Part shown: in pieces, positions 8,630-19,276 of the stretch
Position numbering within the stretch: the first letter of the stretch is position 1
Layout: each line of letters begins with the position of its first letter
Made by a program: the position numbers and the translations under genes
Notes under the pieces: generated by a model
Databases searched by the model: none
What the model was told of the DNA's origin: nothing
Seen by the model: only the letters and a program-made list of their open reading frames with translations
Source of the DNA: Brachionus rotundiformis
Lineage: Eukaryota > Rotifera > Eurotatoria > Ploima > Brachionidae
Reading direction: 5' to 3'
DNA length: 23,027 nucleotides
NCBI GenBank assembly: GCA_016802295.1
Contig: JAESIW010000207.1
Location: forward strand, 1,601,758-1,624,784

Positions 8630-11600
8630 TTACAATTCTGGCTTAGCGAAAGTGTTTGAATAACATTTTCTCTCCAAAGAATTGTTTATATCTTCTAAAT
8701 TTTTGACTTGGACACCAAGTTCCTGCAGATGGCTATTGTACTCTTTAACTCTGTTCAAAAGATAATTAGTTCTCAGCTCCAAAAGTTCTATGCTTTCATC
8801 CAATTTTGAATCTTGGTCAATAAGAGAGGACACTTCGTTGAATTTTAGCTCTAATCTATCTATATCCTCTTTTTTTACAAAGTTTGAACTTGAAAACTCT
8901 TCAAATAGAAATAAATTAAAATTAAAAAGATAAATCTTAAATTTTAGATAAACCTGTGTACGTTTGGTTGATTTTTACTAAATCTTCGAGGGCATTATTT
9001 GTCGAGTCCAATAAATGCTGAGTTCGATTGGTAAGTAATTCTGTATGCTTCAAAATTAACTCATTTCTGGTATCCATATTTGACAAATTTTCCAATGCTT
9101 CATTTGACATCGGTTTGGTAAAATGTTTCACCGACAAATTCATTTCATTCACTTTATTCATCAATTTTTCACTCATTTTATTCAATTGACTCAAATTATC
9201 CTCCAGTCCATCAAAAGTCTTTTTTTTATTTAAAAATAATTAGAAATTTGGTTTTAATAAATGAACAAAAAATTTGATAGTTTAATTTAATTTTTTTCAA
9301 GTATATTTTATACAATTATTTAACAAATTTTTTCAAAAAATATGTTTTTAAAGCTAATCCAGTCACGAATACTCACACTCTTTGCTTCATTGAGCTTTGT
9401 GTTTGTCTCAATCACGTGACTTGAGGATTCGTCAAGCTTAATCTTCAGCAAGTCCAGTCTTTCTTTCAGCAAGGCATATAAAACTTCAGAATCTCTTATA
9501 TTCTGTTCTGTATCAGGTTTTAAACTTTCTGCTTTTAAAATATCCTCTTTTCCTTTAAGAATCAATTGGTCAAATTTTTGCAATGTTTCTAGTATCTTTG
9601 ATGCATTGGTCACCAATTCCTCTGTCAAGTTGTAAGCTAAATTGGCCTCGTTAACAATACTCTGTGAATATTCAAGCAAATAGTCAATTCCTTTTTGCTT
9701 TTGTGCCGCCTTATTTAGTTCATTTTTGGCACTTTTAATCACCGAAATTGAATCTGAACTGGCAAATTGGTCGTATTTATGTCCCAATGCCTGAATTTGT
9801 TTCTTAATTGAGTTTCTTTTTGAATTAATCAAATTGACCAAATTCATGGTATCCAAATCATATGTATCCAAATTAAATTCTGCAGGAATTTTAAAATTTT
9901 CTATCTTAAAAATAACATCTTTGGCCTCAAGAATATCTTTTTCCAATTGAGATTTTTGCTCTATTGCTTCGCTGATTAGACTTTTTGCCGTCGTGGCCAA
10001 TATATTAAAATTTTCAAAATTAATTAAAGAATTGTCCACTTCTTTATATCTGGACAGCATTTCGTCAATATTTACCAGAGCGATTTTAGCTCCAGCTATA
10101 TTTTGGGAAATATCTTCAGCAAACTCCTTGGCTAGTTTGGCGTGCGATTCAGCCGATTCGCGCGCTTCTCTAGCTACTTGTTGTAGCCTCTCATTCAATT
10201 CATTATCTATTTTCTTGTCCTTTATTGCCTCTATTTTCATCTTTTGCTCCTCATTCTGAGCCTGAATAAAATTCAACTGAGTCTCAGCTTGGCTAATTGA
10301 ACCACTTGTTTGGCTATATGTTTTTTCAGCGTTCTTAAACAAAACATTAAACTCATCAAACAATTGATCAGTGCTCTTGATGGCTTCGCTCAATCTCTTG
10401 ACCTCACCTTTTAGATAATTGACCGAGTCATCGTAAGATGGTCTTAGATTGCGGAAAAGCTTCGAGTGCAGCTCATCCACTGACAATTTAATTGATTCCA
10501 ATTTTTGCTGCAACAAAGCATTCTGATCTGAGTCCACTTCAAGCCCATTCTCCTGCAAATAGTCCAAGCTGTCCTGGATATCTTTTATTCTGAGTCTAAG
10601 TACCTCGACTTGGTTTTGGACCAAATTGTAGCAATCATCACATTTTTGACACCCATTGGTAAAATTAAATCTATTCTCGGCACATTTGTCACATTTTAAG
10701 CCGGCAAAATTATCCCGACAGGAACATTGTCCAAACTCGTCACACTGCAGATTGCCAAAATGACTTCCCAATGGATCGCAGTCACATTTGCTGCACCCTT
10801 TGTCCGAAAAACCGTAAAAGAGTGGCATACATGAATCACATTTTAAGCCTTGGACTCCAGGTCTACAGTAGCATTGTCCATTGAATGGATCACATGTGTT
10901 ATTGATTGATCCAAGTGGATTACAATTGCACTCTTTGCATCCATCTCCTGATTCTATGTTCCAGTAGCCTTCTCTACACTCGTCGCATCTTCTGTTCTTG
11001 ACATTTGGTTTGCAAGTGCATTGACCATCGTTTATGTTGCATTCGGTTGAGTTGGAGCCCTTTTCGAAGCAGTCACATGAAAGACACTTGAATGATGTAA
11101 GTGCGTTGCCGTAATAATTTGGCAAGCATTTTTCACAATTATCACCAGTTGTGTTGTAAATGCATTTGGTACATTTGCCACTTGTTTTCTCACAATTACC
11201 AATGGCATTTTCATCTATGTTTCCATTGCATGTGCATCTTTCACATCTTGAATACAAATCATCTCCCTTGCTAAAATAGCCATCGGCGCACATTTCGCAC
11301 AAATTTCCCTGCGTGCCCTCTGGACATGATAAACAAACTACTTCAGTTGTTTCCAATTGATAATTGAACATTTCAGCGCATGGTCCATCATTGGGACATG
11401 GACACTTCTTACACAAATTAGATAGTACACTTTCTACTTCAAATGAGCTAAGCTCGTTTAATTGTGCACCATAAATCGGGTTACCATAGTAGCCATATTC
11501 ACATTTTTCACAATTGTCTCCACTTGTGTGATGCTGACAATCACATTTACCAGTATTTAGTTCACAAGAAAATGAATGATTATTACAATTGCATGGAACA

Positions 11601-14184
11601 CATTTGGCAAAAGGGCCACCATTTATTGGATCGCGTCGGTAGCCGCGAGCACACGACTCGCATCGTTCACCCACATGTCCGATTGGACACGTACATTTTT
11701 CAACAAATAGAGCCATTGGTTGCTCAGATGTTTTTTCATCAAAGAGTTTGGCAGTGGTCATTTTAACATTGGATAAAACAGCCACCGAATTGGGCGCATA
11801 AGAAGCTCGAATTTTAATTGAGCTGACATTGGTAAGCAATCGCTGAAAGTCTCTACTAGTCAACTGAGGCATCCAATTCGAGTACTGATTAAGAGTAAAA
11901 GTAAATGTTTGTCTAGTTGAATCAGGAGTTTTTTGAGCTGAATTCGATCCATAAATTGGAATATATATTTCCAATTGATCATTTATGTTTTCTATTACCA
12001 AATCCTTTCGAGAAGCTCTGGGTTTAAAATAGCTTGAATTTTCAATTCTTAACTCAAAGGAAAAATTTTGGTTATAGCTGTTTAATTGATTGCCAAGAAA
12101 TTTTTCTTCCACCAAGAACCATATTTCTTCATTTGTGCTGCTAATTGGGTATTGTAATTGATTATTGTTTATATAAGCTTGAAACTTTTGACCAGTGTAG
12201 TCGATTGCATAGTATTTACCAGATTCAAAATTAGAACTTATTTCTGTCTGGTAGTAATTGGTAGAAGAGCTACAAGTGGATGAGTGAGAATAGCAAAAGC
12301 ATGGAATAGCCCCAAGAGGATTGTCTGGAGATAGATTAAAAAAGCCTGGCTTGGGTCTATCACAATTTTGGCCTTCAACGTTGGTCTTGCATCTGCATGT
12401 GCCATCTCTGGGATCACAAATTGGCGGACTATCAAACGAGCCAGCTACATTACATTGACATTTTTTGCAACCAGTATTGCTCAATTCATAATGGTAAGCA
12501 TCGCAGCGATCACACTTATCACCAATAACTCCTGGTTTGCATTTGCATTTTCCACTTGGATCACACTGTAAGCTTTCCGAGCCAATTATGTTACATTGAC
12601 AGTCAATGCATCTATTTTCGTTCTCACGTCTGTAAAAACCAAACTTGCACTCTTCGCAATGCGGTCCAGATGTATTACCTTCGCAATTATCACAGTAGCC
12701 TCCATGGCCAGTCATGTCATACAATGTCTGATTAAAATGGCATTTATTTGACAGACCATTACAAAAACAAGCTTCAAATAAAATAATTAAAATTAATTTA
12801 TTTTTACAGTTTATTAACTAATATTTTTGTCATTTAAATATTTATCTATTTTTTTAATATTTTTATAATCTATCTTAAATAAATTGTATGACTTTAATTT
12901 ACTTAATTTAAATCTAAATATATCTTTTATTCTAATAAATATATTAATTCTAAATTCCATTTTAAAGATAGATAAATTATTTATCTTACGTTTGCATTCG
13001 TGAGCATTAAATTGAGTAGCTGGAGCCCATGGAACATCGTTGTAGAAGGGAAGACAGACATTACAATCAGGACCATCTGTATAATGTTCACATTTGCACT
13101 TAAGTCTATCTTCAAAGTCTTGCTGCTGTTCATATACACACTTGCTAGCATGTCCATTGCACTTACATCTTCCTCCTACAGCTATATCACTAATGGCGTA
13201 GTAATAGGACTTGAGAACCTGAGGATCATAGAATACCTCGTCTCCAAAAGTGTTCAATCTATTCAGAGTAATACGAATGTCTGTGGCAGTAACCCATTCG
13301 ATGAGTTCAGGTGAATTCTCAAAATTGTAGGCACTTGGACGGTCCTCGAGCGTGCCAAACACTACCGATGCACCAGTCAATGGAGCAATATCACTAAATT
13401 CATCGGTGCACAATGCCACGGCTTCATTTCCTGGCCTAACTATTTGATTAGTCTCTTTTTGATACGTAGCTCCACAACTGGCACTGTAGAATTGGTACGC
13501 ACTCCACTCACTACTTTCATTTGTTCGCTTATAAATTGCAAAGCTCTCTGGTCTTGGTGAATGAAATCTGACTTGGACGTAGTTTATTTCAAATGTTTTT
13601 CCGAGGTTTAAGGTTAAATTTACCGAGTTGGGATACTGAATACCTTCGAGCATGGTGTCCGATTGCCACCATGTAGTATTACCTTGATTGTTGTAGTCAT
13701 TTAAAAATTCTGGTGGATGAGCGTAGCGCTTGTCGTAGAAGTCGCACTTACGACACCGTGGGTTATCGAATGTAGTATCGCTTGATGCGTACTGTTCGTG
13801 ATAGGAGCCTCGGTAATAAAGACCATGTAGATTGGTTTGGACACAATACTCACTCGGAGAATTCTGACCACAGGTATTCGAAGCTGTAATCTTGAGACCA
13901 AAAGCTGCATTCACAAATTCTGGCATGCATTTTTTGGCTTTACCAGTTACCGAGTCATAGCAGTCCGAGTCGTAGCGAGAAAATGTATTTTCATAGTCCT
14001 GGCTCAAGCTGGATTCATAGGCTCCTGAGTCGTATAAATTTTCTATGCCGTCTAATTTGGAATCTAGGATAAAGTTTTTGATTAGATTTGGATCGCTTGA
14101 TTGGGATTTTGCCAAGCTTAAACATATTAAGGTGTATGAGACTTGTATGAAGTGTTTTAGCCTATGCTTCGCAAAATTTAACAT
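8630..14184 (-). CDS. LAMC1: Laminin gamma chain (gamma-1 / LanB2 type)
   Basis: Four exons: 14184-12990, 12771-9377, 9218-8954, 8898-8630. They join in frame to 1707 aa (human gamma-1 is 1609); introns are 218, 158 and 55 nt. Order: hydrophobic signal (about 1-28); a longer acidic leader than usual; laminin N-terminal domain (about 75-338, e.g. NNQGNTTWWQS, CTDEFSDIAPLTG, NRLNTFGDEVF); EGF-like repeats from 340; laminin IV type A domain (about 571-756) inside a split EGF repeat; more EGF repeats to about 1110; then a coiled coil to the end. The paired cysteines before the coil (CDDC, 1109-1112) and the C-terminal cysteine (ERKCYSNTFAKPEL) fit interchain disulphides. It is secreted and trimerises with alpha and beta chains in basement membrane. 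Gamma rather than beta identity rests on the domain IV type, NIDENAIGNC and the C-terminal Cys tail. Oddities: one EGF repeat lacks a cysteine pair, and nidogen- and integrin-contact residues are changed. Confidence 0.95.
12772..12989 (-). other. First laminin gamma intron
   Basis: It runs from the GTAAGA donor right after the AAA C of exon 1 to a TTTGAAG acceptor. Removing it restores the EGF-repeat sequence ECKPCFCNGLSNKC, matching the laminin gamma pattern. The exon-1 frame happens to stay open for about 58 codons into this AT-rich intron. At 218 nt it is the longest intron in the window. Confidence 0.85.
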
Positions 14185-15440
14185 CTAAATAATTTTTATT
14201 TGTTTATCATTTAATTTAAAATATTTTTAGATAAATTTTTTTATTTATAGAAATTTTTCTATTTTCGCCAATCTTTGGACGCCACTGATGGACATTTATC
14301 CCTTTTATCTCTAATTAACAATCAACATCACGGTCATATTTTTCACATACTTGCTCTGATTAATCTTGACTTTTTTTTTTGAATTTTATATTTATAATAT
14401 TTATAAAATTAATTTTTGTTTTCAAATCAATCAAATTAAAATAATAAATTTTTTTTTCTAATATCTGTACAAAATTTAATCATTATTGAACAAAAATTAT
14501 TTTAAATAAAAATAAAAAGATTAAAAAATATTTTTATTTTAAAAATTGTGTGTGACTAATTTCTAATTAGTAATTTTATTCGAACTTGTGGTCATAAAAT
14601 TATTTGAATGAAAAAATTATTAAAATATGGCCTTAATTTTGATATTTTGATGGTTTAACAAGCCAAAAGCGCTCAAATTCTAGATGTCAAAATTGTTTAA
14701 CTTAAATCTATAAATTTTTTAAAGTTTCTAGCCTGAAAAGAAAATACTCAAAAATGTTCAGGGCATGAAAATATATTTACTAGTTTGATTACATTGGGTC
14801 AGTCGGTCAGTTGAGTTTTTAAAATAAAAACCAATTGCTAATGAATACACGAGTGTACCTTTAGATAAGCTTGAACGCTAAAAAACTATAAGAAGCTTTG
14901 TTAAAATGCATAAATGAAAATAATTAAAATGCTGATACATGATTCACTGAACCGTGAAGACTGTATCTATGAATATGATCTTTCATGCTCAAGCGGTAGA
15001 ATTAATAATAATCAAATGTTTAAGCTGAGTTTTAATAACAAGCAAAAAATAACTTGTTTTTCTTATTTTTACTTTTAGTTATTTGATAATTCAGATATAA
15101 AGTTTGACCCGCATTTAAATGCTTGGTTTAAAATTAATCTAAATTATATGACTAGATATTGTTTAGCGAAGATAATTGAAATTCTATACTCATCGCTAGT
15201 TTTAATTTGTTTTACATTCAAATAAGGATTTTTTATTTAAATAGATAATGCTTTATGTTGTAATATGTTTTATTTAAAAAGAGCAAATTTAAAATTTTTA
15301 ATTTGATATTTAATTTAAATAATTTGCTAAGATTTATGATCATGCTGATACTAAATTTCGTTGTTCTGCAACTAAAAAAATGATACTTAAAAAATGCTTA
15401 ATTTAAATAAAAATAATTGATAACTAGATCTACTGATTTT
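14185..15440. other. Upstream intergenic region of laminin gamma
   Basis: It presumably holds the promoter and 5' UTR of the leftward laminin gene. On the plus strand, 14913-15080 is a 55-codon open frame starting MKIIKMLIHDSLNRED. It continues in the same frame beyond a single TAG to 15224, but I recognise no family and could not find a GT-AG intron that removes the stop. Otherwise it is low-complexity AT DNA. Confidence 0.4.
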
Positions 15441-15478
15441 TTAATATGAATGCGTTAATACGCTCAACCAGGTCGGAA

Positions 15479-15840
15479 TGAAAGCAACATATTATGGTGA
15501 AAGAAAAATGACCCTGGAAAAATTCAAGAAAAAATGTACTGAGCACAAGGACATAGAAAAAGTCGAAGCTTCTGATACTTGCTTCGAAGCGGGTCTTAGT
15601 GAAGCTAAGATCCGTTTAAGCTTGACAGCAAAAACGTAGTTTAGCTAGTGCCTAAAGCTAAACACCTATGCATAGATGCCTCTTATAAGCTTTCATGAAC
15701 CAAAAAGTTTCTTGCTTTCGATTTAGCTTTATGTGAGCATGAAAAAGAGATGATTATGCTTTTGAAATGAGAAAAATTCAAAAGTCTAAGGAAGAAAGAC
15801 AAGAATAATCCCTTCATTTCGAAAATTTACTACTTGGAAA
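15479..15840 (+). pseudogene. Decayed MULE-like transposase remnant
   Basis: An open frame at 15479-15638 begins MKATYYGERKMTLEKFKKK and ends in TAG. Just beyond, in a broken frame, come AKHLCIDASYKLS, a stop, and KKFLAFDLALCEHEKE. The pattern IDATYK followed by GLAxCxxE is characteristic of MULE (Mutator-like) transposases, where the Asp is the first catalytic residue. The usual intervening WQGFPVLVVG-like segment appears deleted, and several stops interrupt the reading. No terminal repeats were seen. The assignment is from pattern memory and is uncertain. Confidence 0.35.
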
Positions 15841-16025
15841 TACTGGAAATGTTTAATTTAACTAATCTCAAAATAAGACGGATGAATTTATCAAAATAAG
15901 ATATGAATTTATCAATTTTGAAAATGGTATAAATTTTTCTCGAAATCAGTCGTACAGCATTAAGAAGACTATATGTGAAATATTTCCATTGATTATATTT
16001 TTTTAAGATTTTTTGTTTGATCAGA

Positions 16026-16212
16026 ACATTGGATTTAATGAATCAACGTACAAACTAGTTCTACGTGGGATTTTTTTTCGGAATGCAAGACTGAAACCGG
16101 AAAAAAATAAAATGAATTCTTATTTTAATATTAATAAACAAATTAAAAATTTTAAATTAATAATTTAAATAAATATTTTTTTTATAAATCATTTTAAAAT
16201 TTATCTTATGAT
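16026..16212 (+). mobile_element. Non-LTR retrotransposon fragment (end of endonuclease domain and linker), left copy A
   Basis: The stretch is homologous, in opposite orientation, to about 22400-22575. It begins inside the end of the endonuclease domain (IGFNESTYKLVLRGIF, then RNARLKPEKNKMNSYF) and stays open to a TAA at about 16168. This copy keeps the frame across a point where the right-hand copy has a stop. At 16213 it is replaced abruptly by a fragment of the WD40-unit 5' flank. The element is truncated at both ends and cannot be autonomous. Confidence 0.6.
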
Positions 16213-16405
16213 AAAAATTAAATAGCTCCAAAAATGTTCAAAATTAGTTACTTTTTTTTTCAATTTCAAGGTTAATCAACAGGCTAGTGCTATGTCATAA
16301 AGACCGATTAACACTCCATTTATTTAAATAAAATAAGTTTTACAAATTAAAAATTAATTGTTTATATAATTATTTAAAAAAATAAAACATTGAAATATTT
16401 AAATT
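16213..16405 (+). repeat. WD40-unit flank fragment between retrotransposon pieces
   Basis: From 16220 the AAATAGCTCCAAAA block runs to the GTTAC at 16251, then degenerates into a T run and sequence I do not recognise. The insert is bounded by two 99-bp near-identical direct repeats of retrotransposon sequence (16114-16212 and 16406-16504). Confidence 0.5.
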
Positions 16406-16617
16406 GAATTCTTTTTTTAATATTAATAAACAAATTAAAAATTTAAAATTAATAATTTTAATAAACATTTTTTTTATAAATCATTTTAAAATTTATCTTA
16501 TGATTAAAATAATTAAGTTTATAATGGAATTTTTAAGTTCCCCTACGAATCGATTTCGAAAAATAATTGATTTAACCTTATTTGATAAACTTTCAGGAGT
16601 AGAAGATAAATGGAATA
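16406..16617 (+). mobile_element. Non-LTR retrotransposon fragment (endonuclease-RT linker), left copy B
   Basis: It repeats the last 99 bp of copy A, then continues with the segment encoding MEFLSSPTNRFRKI and DLTLFDKLSGVEDKW, as at 22290-22380 on the other strand. Sequence like LSGVEDKWNFIKDNI is typical of the region between endonuclease and reverse transcriptase in LINE-like ORF2 proteins. The fragment ends at about 16617, where the 3' flank of WD40 copy 2 begins without spacer. Confidence 0.6.
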
Positions 16618-16675
16618 ATAAAAAATATGATTGGGTCTAATTCAAAGCTTTAAATTAAATTTTTATTACTGCCAA

Positions 16676-16681
16676 TTTATT
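16676..16681 (-). terminator. Poly(A) signal of WD40 gene copy 2
   Basis: AATAAA on the minus strand, about 60 nt after the stop, mirrors the signal of copy 3. Confidence 0.45.
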
Positions 16682-16740
16682 TAATACTCAAATGGTGAAA
16701 TCACATAAAAATTTAAGCTAAAAATAATTAATAAGCGAAT

Positions 16741-18456
16741 TTATTCGAGAGAATAAATCTTAATTGATGAGTTATAACTAGCCATTAACTGATTAGAACT
16801 AGTTAGGTAAGCAGTTTGAAATTGTTTAAGACAATTTGACCAGTCAGATTTATTAGTTTTTAATTCACCAATTTTGCCATTTTCGATTGATGCCAAAACC
16901 AAATTTCCATTCTCAAAAAAGCAAATAAACCTGTCGGCATCAATCAAATGTACATTTAACAATTTGTTTCCATACTGCATACATTCAATTGTCTTATGGC
17001 TAGCCGACTCTCTAATATTCCACAACTTAACTGAACCATCTTTCGAACCACTCAAAAATTGATAATCATCCAATTTAACCAAACAAATAACATGATCCGA
17101 GTGTCCAGAGTATGTTTTGATGCATTTTTTTTCACTTACATCCCAGAGCTTTATTTCATAATCAGCGGAACAGCTGACAAAATTGTTATCATTAAGCTTT
17201 ATTAACGAGAATACAACTCTACTATGTGAATGTTCCATTTTAGGCAAGCAATGTCCTGTTTGTTTATTACAAAAATAGATAGACCCATTGTCGTGTCCGG
17301 TAATAAATGTCTCATTATCTAACAATTCGATTGATGAAATTGTCGAAGGTAACTGAATTGATTTCTCACATGATCCAGTCACTGGATCGTATATTTTAAT
17401 AAGTGAATATTTGGTATCAAGCTCATTCAAATAGATATTTATTTTTGAATCATCTTTCTTAAAATCTAAGCATACAGCAATTGTATCATTTGGCAAAACT
17501 TTGAAACATTTTATTCTTCCCATAGTTGGCAAACTTTTCTTACAACTTGCATCATTTGAATTCCATATCTTAATTAGACCATCGGTTGAACCAGTGACCA
17601 AATCACCATTAGATAATTCACCTATGTGCGTAATTCTGCCACAGCGACCATCAAAGCTTGACTTTTCGGTCAAATTATTACATTCAATTTTTTTGTTTGA
17701 TTGGGTAATCTTGTTCTCTTCTGGTTTATTTATACTTTTGATTGAATCAACTTGATCACCTGTTTCCTCGATTATCTTGTCTTCATATTTAAATATACCA
17801 AAGCATCCATTAATATCAAAACTTGGTACCTGCTTTTCTTCAATGAACTCGAGAGTTTTTATTTTTTCCAATTCAAGTTTTAAACTTTCAAGATCATCAT
17901 AAAATGAGTCCACAATTTTCCGTGATTCCTCCAGATACTTAAGTTTTTCACTTGATATCGTGTTTTCTTTAGTATTCATTATTTGATCACATCTTTTATT
18001 TATCTCATCTAATTGATTAAATGTTATATTTTTTTTTATTTTTTGTTCATTTTGGAAGTTTATTTGTTCCAATGTGTTTAAAACTCTATTGTGATAAGCG
18101 TTCAAATTAATTTCAAAAGAATTAAGGATTTGCTTTCTTTTTTTTTCTATATCACAAATGATATTCTGGTAATACTGGCCTCTAAAGTAGTCTTTATGCT
18201 GCTTGATAAAGTTAAATTCGTCTATTCGTTTCCCAATCTCTGCTATAGTTTTTTCCAATTCGTTTTCCTCGGTTGTAATTTTGTTTGCAACCTTTTTGGT
18301 CTCGTCATTTAAAAAGTGCTTTTTTTGGCAAAAATGGCAAGAATATGACTTGGAATTTTTCGCACCCTCAAAATGGTCAAGACATACCTTGAAACCACAG
18401 TCAAGAACATAAGTCAAACTTGACTTGTTGCAGCTGTCACATATATTGAATTTCAT
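16741..18456 (-). CDS. RING-like zinc finger / coiled coil / WD40 protein, copy 2
   Basis: Intronless, 571 aa, with a predicted protein identical to copy 3. Same plan as copy 1: zinc module with C6, C9, C20, C25, H28, C40, C43, H47 and Phe at position 22; Glu/Lys-rich coiled coil to about 205; linker two residues shorter than in copy 1 (NKITQSNKK); and a seven-blade WD40 propeller from about 270. Intact reading frame, TATA-like box 51 nt upstream and poly(A) signal downstream suggest it can be expressed. It is transcribed away from copy 3, with 988 bp between the two start codons. Function unknown beyond likely zinc binding, oligomerisation through the coil and protein binding by the propeller. 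Confidence 0.85.
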   Translation of the reverse strand: MKFNICDSCNKSSLTYVLDCGFKVCLDHFEGAKNSKSYSCHFCQKKHFLNDETKKVANKITTEENELEKTIAEIGKRIDEFNFIKQHKDYFRGQYYQNIICDIEKKRKQILNSFEINLNAYHNRVLNTLEQINFQNEQKIKKNITFNQLDEINKRCDQIMNTKENTISSEKLKYLEESRKIVDSFYDDLESLKLELEKIKTLEFIEEKQVPSFDINGCFGIFKYEDKIIEETGDQVDSIKSINKPEENKITQSNKKIECNNLTEKSSFDGRCGRITHIGELSNGDLVTGSTDGLIKIWNSNDASCKKSLPTMGRIKCFKVLPNDTIAVCLDFKKDDSKINIYLNELDTKYSLIKIYDPVTGSCEKSIQLPSTISSIELLDNETFITGHDNGSIYFCNKQTGHCLPKMEHSHSRVVFSLIKLNDNNFVSCSADYEIKLWDVSEKKCIKTYSGHSDHVICLVKLDDYQFLSGSKDGSVKLWNIRESASHKTIECMQYGNKLLNVHLIDADRFICFFENGNLVLASIENGKIGELKTNKSDWSNCLKQFQTAYLTSSNQLMASYNSSIKIYSLE

Positions 18457-18499
18457 TTTTTTTCCAAATAAGTATGATTTTATATTCTATAATTTTAGA

Positions 18500-18507
18500 T
18501 ATTTATA
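18500..18507 (-). promoter_or_regulatory. TATA-like box of WD40 gene copy 2
   Basis: TATAAATA on the minus strand, 51 nt before the ATG, exactly mirrors the box of copy 3. Confidence 0.45.
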
Positions 18508-18831
18508 TCCAATTTTTTTTGAATAATAGGACGGATATCTTTAAGTTTATTACTTTTAGTATATAAAATGTTTTTGTTATTAGAATACTCAATTTCTATT
18601 CAGATAACAAATAATTTGAATAGAACCCTCTTTATTTCTTTTAAAAAAAGATAAAAATTATCAAAATGGTTCTTTTTTGGTAACAATGGTAACCAATTTT
18701 ATACACTTTTGGAGCTATTTAATTTTTAAATTCTTAATTTAATTTTTAAAGTCTTAAAATAGACAATTTTCTTTCTGATAATTGAATACCAGTTAATTTT
18801 GAAGTTAAGGGTCCTATAGGATTTATACCAT

Positions 18832-19069
18832 TAATTTCCAATTGAGTTTATTTTTAATAGTTTAATGATCGATTTAGATTCCAAAATTTAATCTTCAAGA
18901 TAAGTAAAAAATATAATTACTGTTGTTATTCTTTGGTATCAATATCAATAGAATTTATCCAAGTCTATCAAAGAAATTTTCTTGAAAAAAATTTATATCA
19001 TTGATTAAAAAATGTAGTTTCATTAATAAATTTTTTAGTTTTGAAGAATTTTCTATAATATTAAGTTCG
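18832..19069. other. Palindrome spacer between inverted WD40 copies
   Basis: These 238 bp do not pair with themselves. The right half (from about 18955) matches, in direct orientation, the sequence upstream of the deletion derivative (5331-5460). The left part (about 18867-18920), read on the minus strand, matches the solo fragment at about 4780-4828. The spacer therefore looks like the meeting point of two different unit flanks. No gene. Confidence 0.65.
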
Positions 19070-19276
19070 ATGGTATAAATCCCATAGGACCCTTAACTTC
19101 AAAATTAACTGGTATTCAATTATCAGAAAGAAAATTGTCTATTTTAAGACTTTAAAAATTAAATTAAGAATTTAAAAATTAAATAGCTCCAAAAGTGTAT
19201 AAAATTGGTTACCATTGTTACCAAAAAAGAACCATTTTGATAATTTTTATCTTTTTTTAAAAGAAATAAAGAGGGT

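Larger units (their letters stand above)
16622..18831 (-). repeat. Left arm of 2.2-kb inverted repeat (WD40 unit copy 2)
   Basis: The arm pairs base for base with 19070-21279; both arms measure 2210 bp, so there is no net indel between them. I spotted only about five substitutions, all outside the coding region (three in the 3' flank, two in the 5' flank). The 3' flank is cut short at 16622 by retrotransposon sequence. Confidence 0.85.

Noticed and set aside
9993..10259. Plus-strand open frame inside the laminin coiled-coil region
   Set aside because: Shadow of the laminin gamma exon on the other strand; composition reflects antisense of Glu/Lys/Ala codons. The other plus-strand frames at 11464, 12368, 13000 and 13837 are rejected for the same reason.
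12814..12989. Alternative laminin C-terminus by reading through the first intron (ending KNIS)
   Set aside because: The extension is AT-driven low complexity, and splicing at the strong GTAAGA donor restores the EGF repeat in frame.
8630..14184. Laminin beta chain
   Set aside because: Domain IV lies inside a split EGF repeat as in gamma chains; NIDENAIGNC and the Cys-containing C-terminal tail also match gamma, not beta.
16404..16640. Independent 78-codon gene starting MNSFFNINKQ
   Set aside because: It is a retrotransposon linker fragment fused at about 16617 to the antisense 3' flank of WD40 copy 2.
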